From: Symsagittifera roscoffensis
Lineage: Eukaryota > Xenacoelomorpha > Acoela > Convolutidae
NCBI RefSeq assembly: GCF_963678635.1
Contig: NC_087067.1
Coordinates: 5,992,647 to 6,056,646, forward strand
Length of the DNA stretch: 64,000 nucleotides
Direction of reading: 5' to 3'
Made by a program: the position numbers and the translations under genes. Shown piece after piece: positions 20,201-29,174 of the stretch. The notes below the pieces were generated by a model. That model saw only the letters and a program-made list of their open reading frames with translations. It made no database searches and was not told the DNA's origin. The number at the start of each line of letters is the position of its first letter. Position 1 is the first letter of the stretch.

Positions 20201-20837
20201 TTAAATCAATATTGTGTGTGAAATAATCTATTATGAACCATGCTAAAATTTTCTGTAAATCGTGTTTGGTATGTTGTGAAACGTCGTCTTTCGTGAAATT
20301 TTCTTTAATGATGTTTAAATAACTAGAGAGTAGTGTGATTTCATGTCGTACTCTTAAATGTTTAGATGTTTCTGTCGGTGAGACATTTGTTAATGGGATT
20401 TCGTTTTCTAATATCGAAATATAACTATATATTATTGCGAAAACTTCATTGGTGAAAATGGAGTTTGCTCTTTGTGAGTTATGGTATTGGATGCTTTTTA
20501 TATATTCTGAAAAAACTTTTGAAAATTCTAAATCAAGGTCGTCTGTTTGAATAGTATATGTTCTATTATTATGGTTTGGGGAAGTGAATTCTATAGAGTA
20601 GATTCCATACTGTTGTGTTATGTTGCATATATCTTTTAGATAGTGATCTATGATTTGTCTTTTGATTTTTACATCGGGGAACTCTGTTTTACATGGACTG
20701 ATTCCGGGTTCAAATAAATTTACGAGTAAATTTTGACAAAATATGTGTTGTCCTCTATCAGTATCTGCATCTACTATAAAAGGAAAGATTTCATCATCAT
20801 CTGGAGTTTCGTCACCTGGGGTGTGTGTTGAACTCAT
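19983..20837 (-). CDS. orf284, probable Gag N-terminal (matrix-like) frame
   Basis: 284 residues starting with ATG at 20837. The N-terminus is acidic (DETPDDDEIF) and a mostly helical-looking body follows. It overlaps gag-pol by 218 nt (19983-20200), with gag-pol in the +1 frame relative to it. After about residue 212 the composition becomes less protein-like, while the gag-pol frame there looks coherent. This suggests a switch by +1 frameshifting or a separate start at the gag-pol ATG (20158). The region from 20200 to 20150 includes A-rich and T-rich runs that could slip. By position it would supply the matrix part of Gag. No specific family is recognised. Confidence 0.65.
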   Translation of the reverse strand: MSSTHTPGDETPDDDEIFPFIVDADTDRGQHIFCQNLLVNLFEPGISPCKTEFPDVKIKRQIIDHYLKDICNITQQYGIYSIEFTSPNHNNRTYTIQTDDLDLEFSKVFSEYIKSIQYHNSQRANSIFTNEVFAIIYSYISILENEIPLTNVSPTETSKHLRVRHEITLLSSYLNIIKENFTKDDVSQHTKHDLQKILAWFIIDYFTHNIDLIAQARKNFRPQNSNDDTAITEQSDYVWDPRMVSSRIYKLSTINLKSSNRYNILHKRLCKSNTINNRCNTIKL

Positions 20838-20920
20838 TTTTCCGTTCGATGACTGTTAATATGTAATTATTAATATGTCGAATTGGTTGATTCCAATTGT
20901 ATAGATGTACTGGTTTGTGT

Positions 20921-21280
20921 TTATACTGTTTTTTTTATTCTTCTTTTTCCTCTTTGTGATGAATTTGAAGTTGTTTCTGAGTCAGAAAAATATAATTGAT
21001 CGTGGAGTGGGTAATTTTTATCTATTGATTCTTTTAGTTTGTAAAGTTCGTCTAAACTGTTGGTTTCTGATTCTGAAAATGCGTTTCGATTTTTTGAAAA
21101 TCTTTTTCGTGTTATTTGTCTCTGTTTAGTTATTATTTTCCTCTTTAGTGTTTGTCGTTTTGTGCGAATGTATCCAACTGTTTGTGTATGAGGTGTGATT
21201 ACAAGGTCGTATTTTTTGTTATCTATTTCACAATTGTGTAAAATGATTGTTTGTTTATTTCCTAGGTTTTTAAATGACAT
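20921..21280 (-). CDS. orf119, small basic protein
   Basis: 119 residues. The central part (about 40-65) is rich in Lys and Arg (TKRQTLKRK, TRKRFSKNR) and the C-terminus is also basic (RGKRRIKK), with an acidic/Ser segment between. This layout would fit a nuclear or RNA-binding accessory protein, but no family is recognised. It lies 83 nt upstream of orf284. Codon bias matches the other genes of the element. Confidence 0.5.
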   Translation of the reverse strand: MSFKNLGNKQTIILHNCEIDNKKYDLVITPHTQTVGYIRTKRQTLKRKIITKQRQITRKRFSKNRNAFSESETNSLDELYKLKESIDKNYPLHDQLYFSDSETTSNSSQRGKRRIKKTV

Positions 21281-22210
21281 AAGGTTTAGAATGACGGATG
21301 CAAAGGTTGTTAAATGATTTCTATTTTCCTAAACTGTTAGTTCTTACGATTTTTTGGTTAGCTTAACCTGGGTCTATTTGTTCAGGGTTGGAGAGAAAAG
21401 TATATCGATTCCGAAGAATGATTTTTACTTTCTCGTGACTAGTATAAGTTAAGGTGTTAACTTACTTAATCTTACTTAGGGGTAGTGATTGTGTTCAAGG
21501 GTTGGAGAATAGTAAATCGATCCACAAGGTTCAGGTATAATTAGAACGCGAGTAGTTCGTTAGATACTATTTTAAACTTACTAAGTCTAAGATTTATCCT
21601 GGGTCTGGTAAGAGGGGGGGTCAAGTGAAGGATGAATAACCGAAGTTCTTCACTGTTTATCCTAATTTGAATGATTAGTTTTGTTTAAAAATTTCTATTA
21701 GTCTTAGGTCTTTAGAAAGGGTTGGGTAGTGAATCGACGTTTGAGGTCGTTAGACACTAATTAAGTGGGTGGGGGAGAACAAAGTTGTTCTGTTTGATCC
21801 AAGGATAAGCCTTGATGATCAAATTTGAAATTTAATTAAGTAGAAAATGATTTAAGATCCAAGGATAAGCCTTGATGATCTGGTTTTAAAATTAAGTGAC
21901 TTTAAGTTTTAATAAAATTTTAAATGTGTGTAAAGGAAAGATTTAGTGTTTTGATGATATTAGTGGGTTTATGATTGCTGTTATGTTTTAGGTGATGAAG
22001 CTGGAACAACAGGATGATTTATGATTACTAACCATTTATTGTCATGCTACTAATTTTTATTTTTATTTTCCAATAAATATTTTTCAAACATGTTTTGTAT
22101 AATACTGCAGAGTTTTAGGAAAACGATCTTAGATCTTTTTATCAATCGTTATTGTATAATATTAATTTTGTTTAGCGCCTGAAATGATTTTGAAGATTAA
22201 CTTCAAGGTT
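21281..22210 (-). promoter_or_regulatory. Retroelement leader with repeated hairpins
   Basis: About 930 bp between orf77 and orf119 with no long sense frame. It has a 25-bp direct repeat at 21796-21820 and 21856-21880. Each copy contains the stem CAAGG/CCTTG with loop ATAAG and GATC on both flanks. A degenerate motif starting GGGTTGG and followed by ATCGA recurs near 21385, 21499 and 21720. In retroviruses the leader carries packaging and dimerisation hairpins; that role is an inference here. Confidence 0.5.
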
Positions 22211-22444
22211 TTATGTTTGCAAATGGAAATCTAAATTCATTGCAAGTAGTATTCGAAATCTAAAAGTTTGTTCTGGCTTTTGCCGAACTATCATATAACT
22301 ATACGGCAAGTTTCTACTTTGTCGTATGTCGTCTTTGGTTCGATGTCTTCTTCCAATTCCGGGTAGTTCTATTATGGTTCGGAATATTGGCTCTGATCTA
22401 TTGAGTCGGAGAGACATTTCAATTAAATTATTGTCGTATAACAT
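22211..22444 (-). CDS. orf77, possible small leader protein
   Basis: 77 residues, the first ATG frame after the 5' LTR (88 nt from its end). It is rich in Arg and Ile/Leu, with no signal or membrane segment. It could be a short upstream frame that tunes translation of the next genes, or chance. Nothing recognisable. Confidence 0.3.
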   Translation of the reverse strand: MLYDNNLIEMSLRLNRSEPIFRTIIELPGIGRRHRTKDDIRQSRNLPYSYMIVRQKPEQTFRFRILLAMNLDFHLQT

Positions 22445-22505
22445 TTTGTAAATGTTTTTGTCTAATTTCTAATCTAAATTTGGTTAATTCTAATCTAGTA
22501 AGGTC

Positions 22506-22530
22506 TTGTTCGAGACTTATGGTCGCACCA
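22506..22530 (-). promoter_or_regulatory. Primer-binding site
   Basis: Two bases after the 5' LTR, the sense strand reads TGGTGCGACCATAAG. It begins with TGG, the complement of the tRNA CCA end, so the primer tRNA should end in GGTCGCACCA. Further bases (a TTCGAGA-like stretch on the plus strand) resemble a T loop, so complementarity may extend. The primer species could not be assigned. It is not the tRNA-Pro of the downstream array, whose mature end would be CTGTCCCC plus CCA. Confidence 0.65.
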
Positions 22531-22532
22531 GA

Positions 22533-22942
22533 TGAGTTAGGACTGGGGTGTATAACTCATAGAGTAATTTCGTATAGGGTACACCGTCTGCTCGTCACGC
22601 TATCTTATTTTCGGCCGGATAGATTCGTGCAACTTCTTAGTCTAATACCGATCCTAATCTTACTCTTATACTATCTAGTCTCAGGTTGTTTAACTAGTCT
22701 CTGCTAGGCTCAATAGATCTAGGGTATACTGGTTTATTGCGGCTGCTGAAGTGCTCGGGAGAGTCCAACTAATTTCTAAGTTAAATTCAAATCTCTCTGG
22801 TGCTGAAATTACAAGTAACTTCAGCACTTACAAATAAGTGGGTTGTTAGTTAGATGGATCATGATTGGTTAATATTAAATACTTTACATTGGTAAAACAT
22901 TTAATTTATCCAATCATAAAATATAGTTTAGATCAGGTTCCA
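22533..22942 (-). repeat. 5' LTR
   Basis: 410 bp, TG...CA on the plus strand, 99.5% identical to the left LTR by direct comparison. It contains the inverted repeat GTGCTGAA/TTCAGCAC (22800-22807, 22820-22827) and AATAAA in sense. In sense, ATTGG/CCAAT boxes and a TATATTTTA stretch near the start could serve as promoter elements. Confidence 0.92.
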
Positions 22943-22946
22943 AAGG
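22943..22946. repeat. Target-site duplication AAGG (right)
   Basis: Matches 4031-4034. Removing the element joins CTTTAAAGG to GCAGTTGG. Confidence 0.8.
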
Positions 22947-24079
22947 GCAGTTGGAAAATTCAAGGCTCTGTCCTGATATACGAGCAGTGTGTTTTTATAT
23001 CAAAATGATGTACATGTCGTAGAGAAACGACAAAAGTTATCCAAATGATATTTAACAAAAGTATAAAGTGAGCTTGCAATCCTGAGTGGCTCAAATGCCA
23101 ATTCTTCCAGGGAATTGATGTTTTTATTGACAACGTGTTGAATATTTACAACAATTAAAATAGTTCTCTTCAATTGTTATTAATCTTAGTACGAAACGTT
23201 TTCTTTGAAACTGATATCAGGTTAACTGATTTTGTTGATCGACTTTGATACGTCTTTAAGAAAAGAGGGCCCTTTTGAACGTGCTCCTTCTTTAATAGAC
23301 TAAGTGAAAAATCTCTCCCCTATAACCAAATGGCAAATTCAAACCGAAAAGGCCTTCATGCACTATGCTTCAATCTGATTGGCTGAAAAATAATACTTTT
23401 AACCAAGTGAACAATCTTCCTCCCACATTGATTTAGTGGAGGGGGAGATAATTCACTTGGTCAAAAATGGGTGCGTTAGGGTTTAAGTTTGATAATAAAC
23501 AATATCAGCGGCAAGTTGAACTAGCTCCCTGTGAAGCTTGTATCAGCTCTTTTGACTTTTCTATCATTTTTAAGTCTTTTGATTGTGACTCCCTAGAATG
23601 CGGCTCTTTTCCTCTCCCTCCATCTCACATAATTATCAATTTTATGGTATAACGAGGGGTTTAGTAGGGTTGGGTTTGAGGACTAAATATGTTGTCATAG
23701 CCTAATTAGTCCGCATGCCAATTTTTCTAACAACCGTACAATGTGAACAGACACATTACTAAAAAAAGTCGCTGGTCGGGTAAAAGGAAAAAGAGCCGTC
23801 TTCTGCGCGTAAAGATTGTGCTGAAAAAATTTCCACGGGAAAAAAACTGTTTGTTTTTCGCACGGTTTTCTTCGGCGAAATAGTTTACACGACGAAGAGG
23901 TTAACTGTATCAGCCTCTGTTCCTCCTTTGCGCTTCGACTGCTTAAGTATCAATCTCTTGAAGTTTGCCCTTTCTCTTGAAGGATGACATGATTAGAACG
24001 TAATGCATTGGGATAAGACCTTGATTGAGAAATGCCTTAGACATCCATTTTGGACGCATAAAACATTTGGATTGTTTAG
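22947..24079. other. Unique sequence between retroelement and gene fragment
   Basis: No convincing gene. At 23403-23460 there is an imperfect 58-bp inverted repeat: CCAAGTGAA pairs with TTCACTTGG, and a TCTTCCTCCCA arm pairs with a TGGAGGGGGAGA arm. The plus frame at 23467-23652 is short and is not called. Confidence 0.4.
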
Positions 24080-24557
24080 ATGGTTTTGACTCAAGTTCGA
24101 AGAGTGCTGCAAAAACCGAGTGGCCAGCGTGAAATTTCTCGTTATTGCTCGCAACTGCTCAAAGACGCCGACTTTCTGTTCAGTCCTAACCCGCCCAAAT
24201 CATCGAAACAACGAGTTCTGGAGCTGAACGCTAGTTCGCAGTCAGTTCAAAACAAGGGACTGTTACACGAATGTGGAAACGTGAACAAAAGGAATATTTC
24301 ACACTCCAGTTGGACTCCTGTCAAGGATGAGTTCTTGAAAGACCACATTAAGCTACCTGTAAATGGTTAGTCTGCTGGCTTTTTCTTTACTCGTTGGTCC
24401 TGTCGTACGTAGTAATGAAACTCATACCCTTTTAGTTATACTAACTCAACTGTTAAGCATATACAAGTTTAGTAATTTGTTATAAGTTTTCCCCATATCG
24501 CAATAAGGAGCCGTAGTTACACGATCAAAGTGCTGGCAAGATCAATCAAGGCGACAG
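24080..24557 (+). CDS. Candidate two-exon gene fragment
   Basis: Exon 1 (24080-24365) encodes 95 residues plus one base and has mixed, non-repetitive codon use unlike its surroundings. A donor GTTAGT follows. Exon 2 (24508-24557) starts after AATAAG, keeps the frame with no stop, adds about 17 residues, and ends at a donor GTATGG. The protein is polar, with no signal peptide or membrane segment, and no family is recognised. An in-frame TAG sits directly before the ATG, so either this is the true start or the AG at 24078-24079 is an acceptor. Later exons were not found; the tRNA array begins about 270 bp on. Confidence 0.33.
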
Positions 24558-24823
24558 GTATGGGTTTTATCAACTGGGTTTCCATGTTATTTACGGCCTC
24601 CTCTCAAATTGCACCGCGAATTTTGAGGGATTCTATGCTTGTGTATATATTTTTTGTACCTGCGAATGTTCACAACTTTAGTGACGAGGCTTTCACGAGG
24701 AATGCAATTCAACATACAATTTTGCAATTATTGATGTTTTTGCGTTATGTTTCTGTTCTATGTTTGTAGTTGGTTAGTGTTTGCTGTCTGTCTACGAGAA
24801 TTTGTTGTTCTGATTAGTATACT

Positions 24824-24895
24824 GGAGACAGCCGGGAGTTGCACCCGTGACCTCTCGAACCCTTAGCGAAAAACATACCACAAGACCACTGTCCC
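24824..24895 (-). pseudogene. tRNA-Pro-like, anticodon AGG, position 33 is A
   Basis: First unit of the array. The acceptor is mostly paired; the anticodon stem has mismatches and the conserved U33 is lost. Confidence 0.6.
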
Positions 24896-25061
24896 ATAAT
24901 TTAGCTTCGATGCGTTCCTACTTTTTGCAAATCAAAATCCTTGCGTTTTTTAGCAGTTTTTCTAGTTTTGATGAGTTTTTATGGGTTGAATAATTATTTT
25001 AAGTTGTTTACTGTTAGCTATTTTCTACTGGAAATTAACAATTGTGTTCTGTAAGTTTATT

Positions 25062-25133
25062 GGGGACTACCGAGAATCAAACCAGGGACCTCTCGTAACC
25101 TAAGCGAGAATCATAACACTAGACCACTTTCCT
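25062..25133 (-). pseudogene. tRNA-Pro-like, anticodon AGG
   Basis: 72 nt. The anticodon loop reads TTAGGTT. The C31-A39 pair is broken, and both the acceptor and T arm carry changes. Confidence 0.6.
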
Positions 25134-25302
25134 AAGTATTTTGGTTCGATGCTTTCCTACATTTTTCGCAAATCAAGATCATTGCGTTTTATAACTTTTT
25201 TTAAAGTGTTGATTCGTTTCTCTGGGTTTAATAATTATTTGTTGTTTACTGTTAGCTATTTTTTTCTACCAGAAAAAATATATATTTTTCTGTTAGTATT
25301 TT

Positions 25303-25379
25303 GGGGACAGCCGGGATTGAACAAGAACACGGGACCTCTCGCACCCAAAGAGAGAATCATACCACTAGACCACTGTCCC
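25303..25379 (-). pseudogene. tRNA-Pro-like, anticodon TGG, 5-nt insertion in T arm
   Basis: 77 nt; the extra bases disrupt the B box. The anticodon stem has a T30-C40 mismatch. Confidence 0.6.
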
Positions 25380-25801
25380 ACATGTTAAGCTTCGATGCAT
25401 TCCAACATATTTCGCAAATCAAGATCATTGCGTTTTTTAACAATTATTTTTGTTTTTATGAGTTTTTGTGGGTGTAATAATTCTTTTAAGTTGTTTGATG
25501 AGTTTAATTGATTTTCTGAGTTGCATAATGTTTGCTGTCTTTTTACTTGAAAATGTATTTTTTTTGCTAGTTTAAATGAGACATCCGCTGTATAAATCCG
25601 GAACTTTTACCGCTCTACTTGAGACTCGTACCTTTAGATCACTGTCCCATATTTCAGCGTCGATGCTTTCCCACTTGTTTCACAAAAAAAAGAATGTTTA
25701 GTTTTTATCCGTTTTCATCCATTTTCGTGAGTTTGATAACTATTGTAGGTTGCTTAGTGTTTGCTGTCGTTCTACAATTTATTATTTTCTGGTAGTATCC
25801 T

Positions 25802-25873
25802 GGGGCCAGCGGGGAATTGAACACGGGACCTCTCGCACCCAAAGAGAGAATCATACGACTAGACCACTGTCCC
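25802..25873 (-). tRNA. tRNA-Pro-like, anticodon TGG
   Basis: Loop TTTGGGT. One anticodon-stem mismatch (30-40); T stem weakened; acceptor has one change (GGCCAG). Confidence 0.45.
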
Positions 25874-26250
25874 ATGGTATTAATTTCGATGCAGTCGTAC
25901 CTGTTTCACAAATCAAGCGTGTGTTTTTTTTGTCCGTTTTTTTTCGTATTAGGGATTTTAATATTTTTTTTCTAAGTTGCTTAGTGTTTGCTGAATTTTT
26001 ACTGAAGTTTTTGATTTTTTTCTGCTCGTTTAACTGAGACATCCGCAGTATAAACCCGGAACTTTTACCGCTCTAATCGAAAATCATACCTCTAGACTAC
26101 TGTCCCAGATTTAAGCATCGATGCATTCCTACTTGTTTCACAAAAAAAATTGTTTAGTTTTCATTTGTTTTTGTGAGTTTAATCATTTTTGTACGATGCT
26201 TAGTGTTTGCTGTCGTTATACTAGAATTTATTATTTTTTGTTAGTAATCT

Positions 26251-26322
26251 TGGGACACCCAGAAATTGAACCCGCGACCTCTCGCGCACGAAGCGAGAAT
26301 CATACCACTAGACCACTGTCCC
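26251..26322 (-). tRNA. tRNA-Pro body with Thr anticodon CGT
   Basis: Perfect CTCGC/GCGAG anticodon stem with loop TTCGTGC. The acceptor has one G7-G66 mismatch, and the T arm is altered. Confidence 0.45.
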
Positions 26323-26709
26323 ATGGTATTAGGGTCGATATAATCCTAAATCTTTCACGAGTAAAAGTTTTTCTTTTTTTGTCCGTTTTTCTTCGTTTTA
26401 GCGATTTTAATTTTTTTTTTAAGTTGCTTAGTGCTTGCTGTCTTTTTACTAGAAACTGTAATTTTTTTTCTGCTAGTTCAAGTGAGACATCCGCGGTATA
26501 AACCCGGAACTTTTACCGCTCTACTCGAGAATCGTACCTTTAGACCACTCTCCCATGTTTCAGAGTCGATGCTTTCCCACTTGTTTCACAAAAAAAGAAT
26601 GAATAGTTTTTATCCGTTTTCATCCATTTTCGTGAGTTTAATAACTATTGAAGGTTGCTTACTGTTTGCTGTCGCTCTACTACAATTTATATTTTTATGT
26701 TAGTTTTCT

Positions 26710-26781
26710 GGGGACTGCGGGGTATTGAACATGGGACCTCTCGCACCCAAAGAGAGAATCATACCACTAGACCACTGTCCC
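26710..26781 (-). tRNA. tRNA-Pro-like, anticodon TGG
   Basis: Loop TTTGGGT; T-arm and 30-40 mismatches. Confidence 0.4.
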
Positions 26782-27170
26782 ATGGTAATAATTTCAATGC
26801 AGTCCTACCTTTTTCACAATCAAGATTGTTTTTTTTTTGTCCGTTTTTCTTCGTATTAGTGATTTTAATAGTTTTTTCTAAGTTGCTTAGTGTTTGCTGT
26901 CTTATTACTAAAATTTTTGAGTTTTTTCTGTTCGTTTAAATGAGACATCCGCAGTATAAACCCGGAACGTTTACCGCTCTAATCGAAAATCATACCTCTA
27001 GACTACTGTTCCAGGTTTAAGCAACGATGCATTCTTTTTTGTTTCACATAAAAAAAAGAATGTTTAGATTTTGTCCGTTTTCATTTGTTTTAATGAATTT
27101 AATAATAGTTTTAGGTTGCTAAGCGTTTGCTGTCTTTATACTAGAGTTTATTAATTTTCGTTAGTAATCT

Positions 27171-27242
27171 GTGGACAGTCGGTAGTTGAAACCGGGAGCT
27201 CTCGGACCCGAAGCGAGAATCATACCGCTAGACCACTGTCCT
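27171..27242 (-). pseudogene. tRNA-Pro-like, anticodon CGG
   Basis: Loop TTCGGGT, with a C31-C39 mismatch, an A1-A72 mismatch and a changed T arm. Near-identical copies lie at 28631 and 42419. Confidence 0.55.
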
Positions 27243-27414
27243 CTGACTTTCGCTTCGATGCCGAACAACGTTTTTCGCAAAGGACAATCATTGCGTTTAC
27301 TAACCGTTTTTTAAATTTCTGCTAAGCGTTTGTAGGTTTAATAATTTTTAAAAGTTGTTTACTGTTAACTATTTATTTTACTAGAAAATCTGAACTTTTT
27401 TCTGTAATTTTATT

Positions 27415-27485
27415 GGGGACAACTGGGTTTGAAATCGAGATCTCTCGCACCGTAAGCGAGAATCATGCCACTAGACTATTGTCCA
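27415..27485 (-). tRNA. tRNA-Pro-derived, Arg anticodon ACG
   Basis: 71 nt. The anticodon stem CTCGC/GCGAG is perfect, with loop TTACGGT. In the acceptor, A7-T66 replaces G7-C66, a compensated change. The T arm and B box are degraded, so transcription is doubtful. Confidence 0.45.
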
Positions 27486-27563
27486 TGTATTTAGCTTCTA
27501 TGCATTCCTTCATACTTCGCAAATCAAGATCATTGCGTTTTTAACAGTTTTTTTTTTGTTTTG

Positions 27564-27635
27564 CGGGACAACAGATAATGGAACCCGAGACTTCTTGCAC
27601 CATAAGCGATAATCATTCCACTAGATCACTTTACC
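27564..27635 (-). pseudogene. tRNA-Pro-derived, His anticodon ATG
   Basis: Loop TTATGGT; two mismatches in the anticodon stem; T arm not pairing. Confidence 0.5.
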
Positions 27636-27714
27636 ATGTATTTAGTTTAATAATCATTTCAAGTTGCTTAGTGTTTGCTGTCTTTATACTATAAAGTCTT
27701 TTTTTTAGTACTCT

Positions 27715-27786
27715 GGGGACAGCCGGGAAGTGAACCCGGGACCTCTCGCACCCGAAGCTAGAATCATACCACTAGACCACTGTCCC
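27715..27786 (-). tRNA. tRNA-Pro-like, anticodon CGG
   Basis: Acceptor and T stem intact. One anticodon-stem mismatch (29-41), and the T-loop A58 is replaced by C. Confidence 0.5.
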
Positions 27787-28170
27787 ATGGTGGTAGGTTC
27801 CACATATTCCTACATCTTTCAAGATTATTCGTTTTTTTGTCCGTTTTTCTTCGTTTTAGTGAATTTAATTTTTTTTCTAAGTTGCTTAGTGTTTGCTGTC
27901 TTTTTTACTAGAAAATGTATAATTTTTTTCTGCTAGTTTAAATGAGACATCCGCGGTATAAGCCCGGAACTTTTACCGCTTTACTCGAGAATCGTACCTT
28001 GAGACCACTGTCCCATGTTTCAGCTTCGATGCTTTCCCACTTGTTTCACAAAAAAAAGAATGTTTAGATTTTATCCGTCCTCATCCATTTTCGTGAGTTT
28101 AATAACTATTGAAGGTTGCTTAGTGTTTGCTGTCGTTCTACCACAATTTATATTTTTATGTTAGTTTTCT

Positions 28171-28242
28171 GGGGACAGCGGGGTATTGAACATGGGACCT
28201 CTCGCACCCAAAGAGAGAATCATACCACTAGACCACTGTCCG
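28171..28242 (-). tRNA. tRNA-Pro-like, anticodon TGG
   Basis: Near copy of 26710, with a C1 change at the 5' acceptor end. Confidence 0.4.
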
Positions 28243-28630
28243 ATGGTATTAATTTCAATGCAGTCCTACCTTTTTCACAATCAAGATTGTCTTTTTTTAT
28301 CCGTTTTTCTTCGTATTAGTGATTTTAATAGTTTTTTCTAAGTTGCTTAGTGTTTGCTGTCTTATTACTAAAATTTTTGAGTTTTTTCTGTTCGTTTAAA
28401 TGAGACGTCCGCAGTATAAACCCGGAACTTTTACCGCTCTAATCGAAAATCATACCTCTAGACTACTGTCCCAAGTTTAAGCAACGATGCATTCTTTTTT
28501 GTTTCACATAAAAAAAAGAATGTTTAGATTTTGTCCGTTTTCATTTGTTTTAATGAATTTAATAATAGTTTTAGGTTGCTAAGCGTTTGCTGTCTTTATA
28601 CTAGAGTTTATTATTTTTCGTTAGTAATCT

Positions 28631-28702
28631 GTGGACAGTCGGTAGTTGAAACCGGGAGCTCTCGGACCCGAAGCGAGAATCATACCGCTAGACCACTGTC
28701 CT
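28631..28702 (-). pseudogene. tRNA-Pro-like, anticodon CGG
   Basis: Near copy of 27171. Confidence 0.55.
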
Positions 28703-28874
28703 CTGACTTTCGCTTCGATGCCGAACTACGTTTTTCGCAAAGGACAATCATTGCGTTTACTAACCGTTTTTTAAATCTCTGCTGAGCGTTTGTAGGTTTA
28801 ATAATTTTTTAAAGTTGTTTACTGTTAGCTATTTATTTTACTAGAAAATCTGAACTTTTTTCTGTAACTTTATT

Positions 28875-28945
28875 GGGGACAACTGGGTTTGAAATCGAGA
28901 TCTCTCGCACCGTAAGCGAGAATCATGCCACTAGACTATTGTACA
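28875..28945 (-). pseudogene. tRNA-Pro-derived, Arg anticodon ACG
   Basis: Near copy of 27415, with an extra acceptor change (TTGTACA on the plus strand). Confidence 0.45.
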
Positions 28946-29113
28946 TGTATTTAGCTTCTATGCATTCCTTCATACTTTGCAAATCAAGATCATTGCGTTT
29001 TTTAACATTTTTTTTTGTTTTATGAGTTTTTGTGGGTATAATACTCATTTTAAGTTCTTTACTGTTAGCTATTTTTCTACAAGAAAATATAAGTTTTTTT
29101 CTGTAAGTTTATG

Positions 29114-29174
29114 TGGGACAACAGATAATGGAACCCGAGACTTCTTGCACCATAAGCGATAATCATTCCACTAG
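29114..29174 (-). pseudogene. tRNA-derived unit (His anticodon ATG) split by the 12.1-kb insert
   Basis: The first 61 nt lie here and the last 11 nt at 41302-41312; together they make the expected 72 nt. The break is in the A box, right after CTAG. The intact counterpart is at 42901-42972. Confidence 0.85.

Larger units (their letters stand above)
4035..22942 (-). mobile_element. 18.9-kb Ty3/Gypsy-type LTR retroelement with env-like gene
   Basis: Two 410-bp direct LTRs (TG...CA on the plus strand) bound the element, with a 4-bp AAGG duplication outside. All major frames lie on the minus strand, so the right LTR is the 5' LTR. Order in the sense direction: primer site, leader, orf77, orf119, orf284, gag-pol, orf76, orf55, AUG-less orf378, env, orf597, 3' region, 3' LTR. 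At 18,908 bp it is much larger than the usual 5-10 kb for Ty3/Gypsy. The LTRs differ at only two positions (4075/22573 and 4342/22840) and the long frames are unbroken, so the insertion is recent and may be active. The sense strand is A- and C-rich and G-poor, unlike the flanks. Confidence 0.93.
25577..28472 (-). pseudogene. B-type decayed tRNA units, left segment (6 copies)
   Basis: 72-nt cores starting at 25577, 26035, 26483, 26941, 27943 and 28401. They keep the 5' acceptor and A-box region and a GG(A)CATC-type 3' end, but the anticodon stem no longer pairs and the B box reads GGTTTATACC (C56 lost). The base triplet at the anticodon position is AGA. A-type units lie between them. Confidence 0.7.

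Noticed and set aside
22506..22530. Idea that the array's tRNA-Pro primes the retroelement
   Set aside because: The primer site needs a tRNA ending GGTCGCACCA; the array tRNA would end CTGTCCCC plus CCA. The match fails after the CCA.
24080..24365. Short match RVLELNAS to clamp-loader (RFC small subunit) proteins
   Set aside because: Only eight residues agree. The Walker A motif and the rest of the AAA+ fold are absent, so this is likely coincidence.
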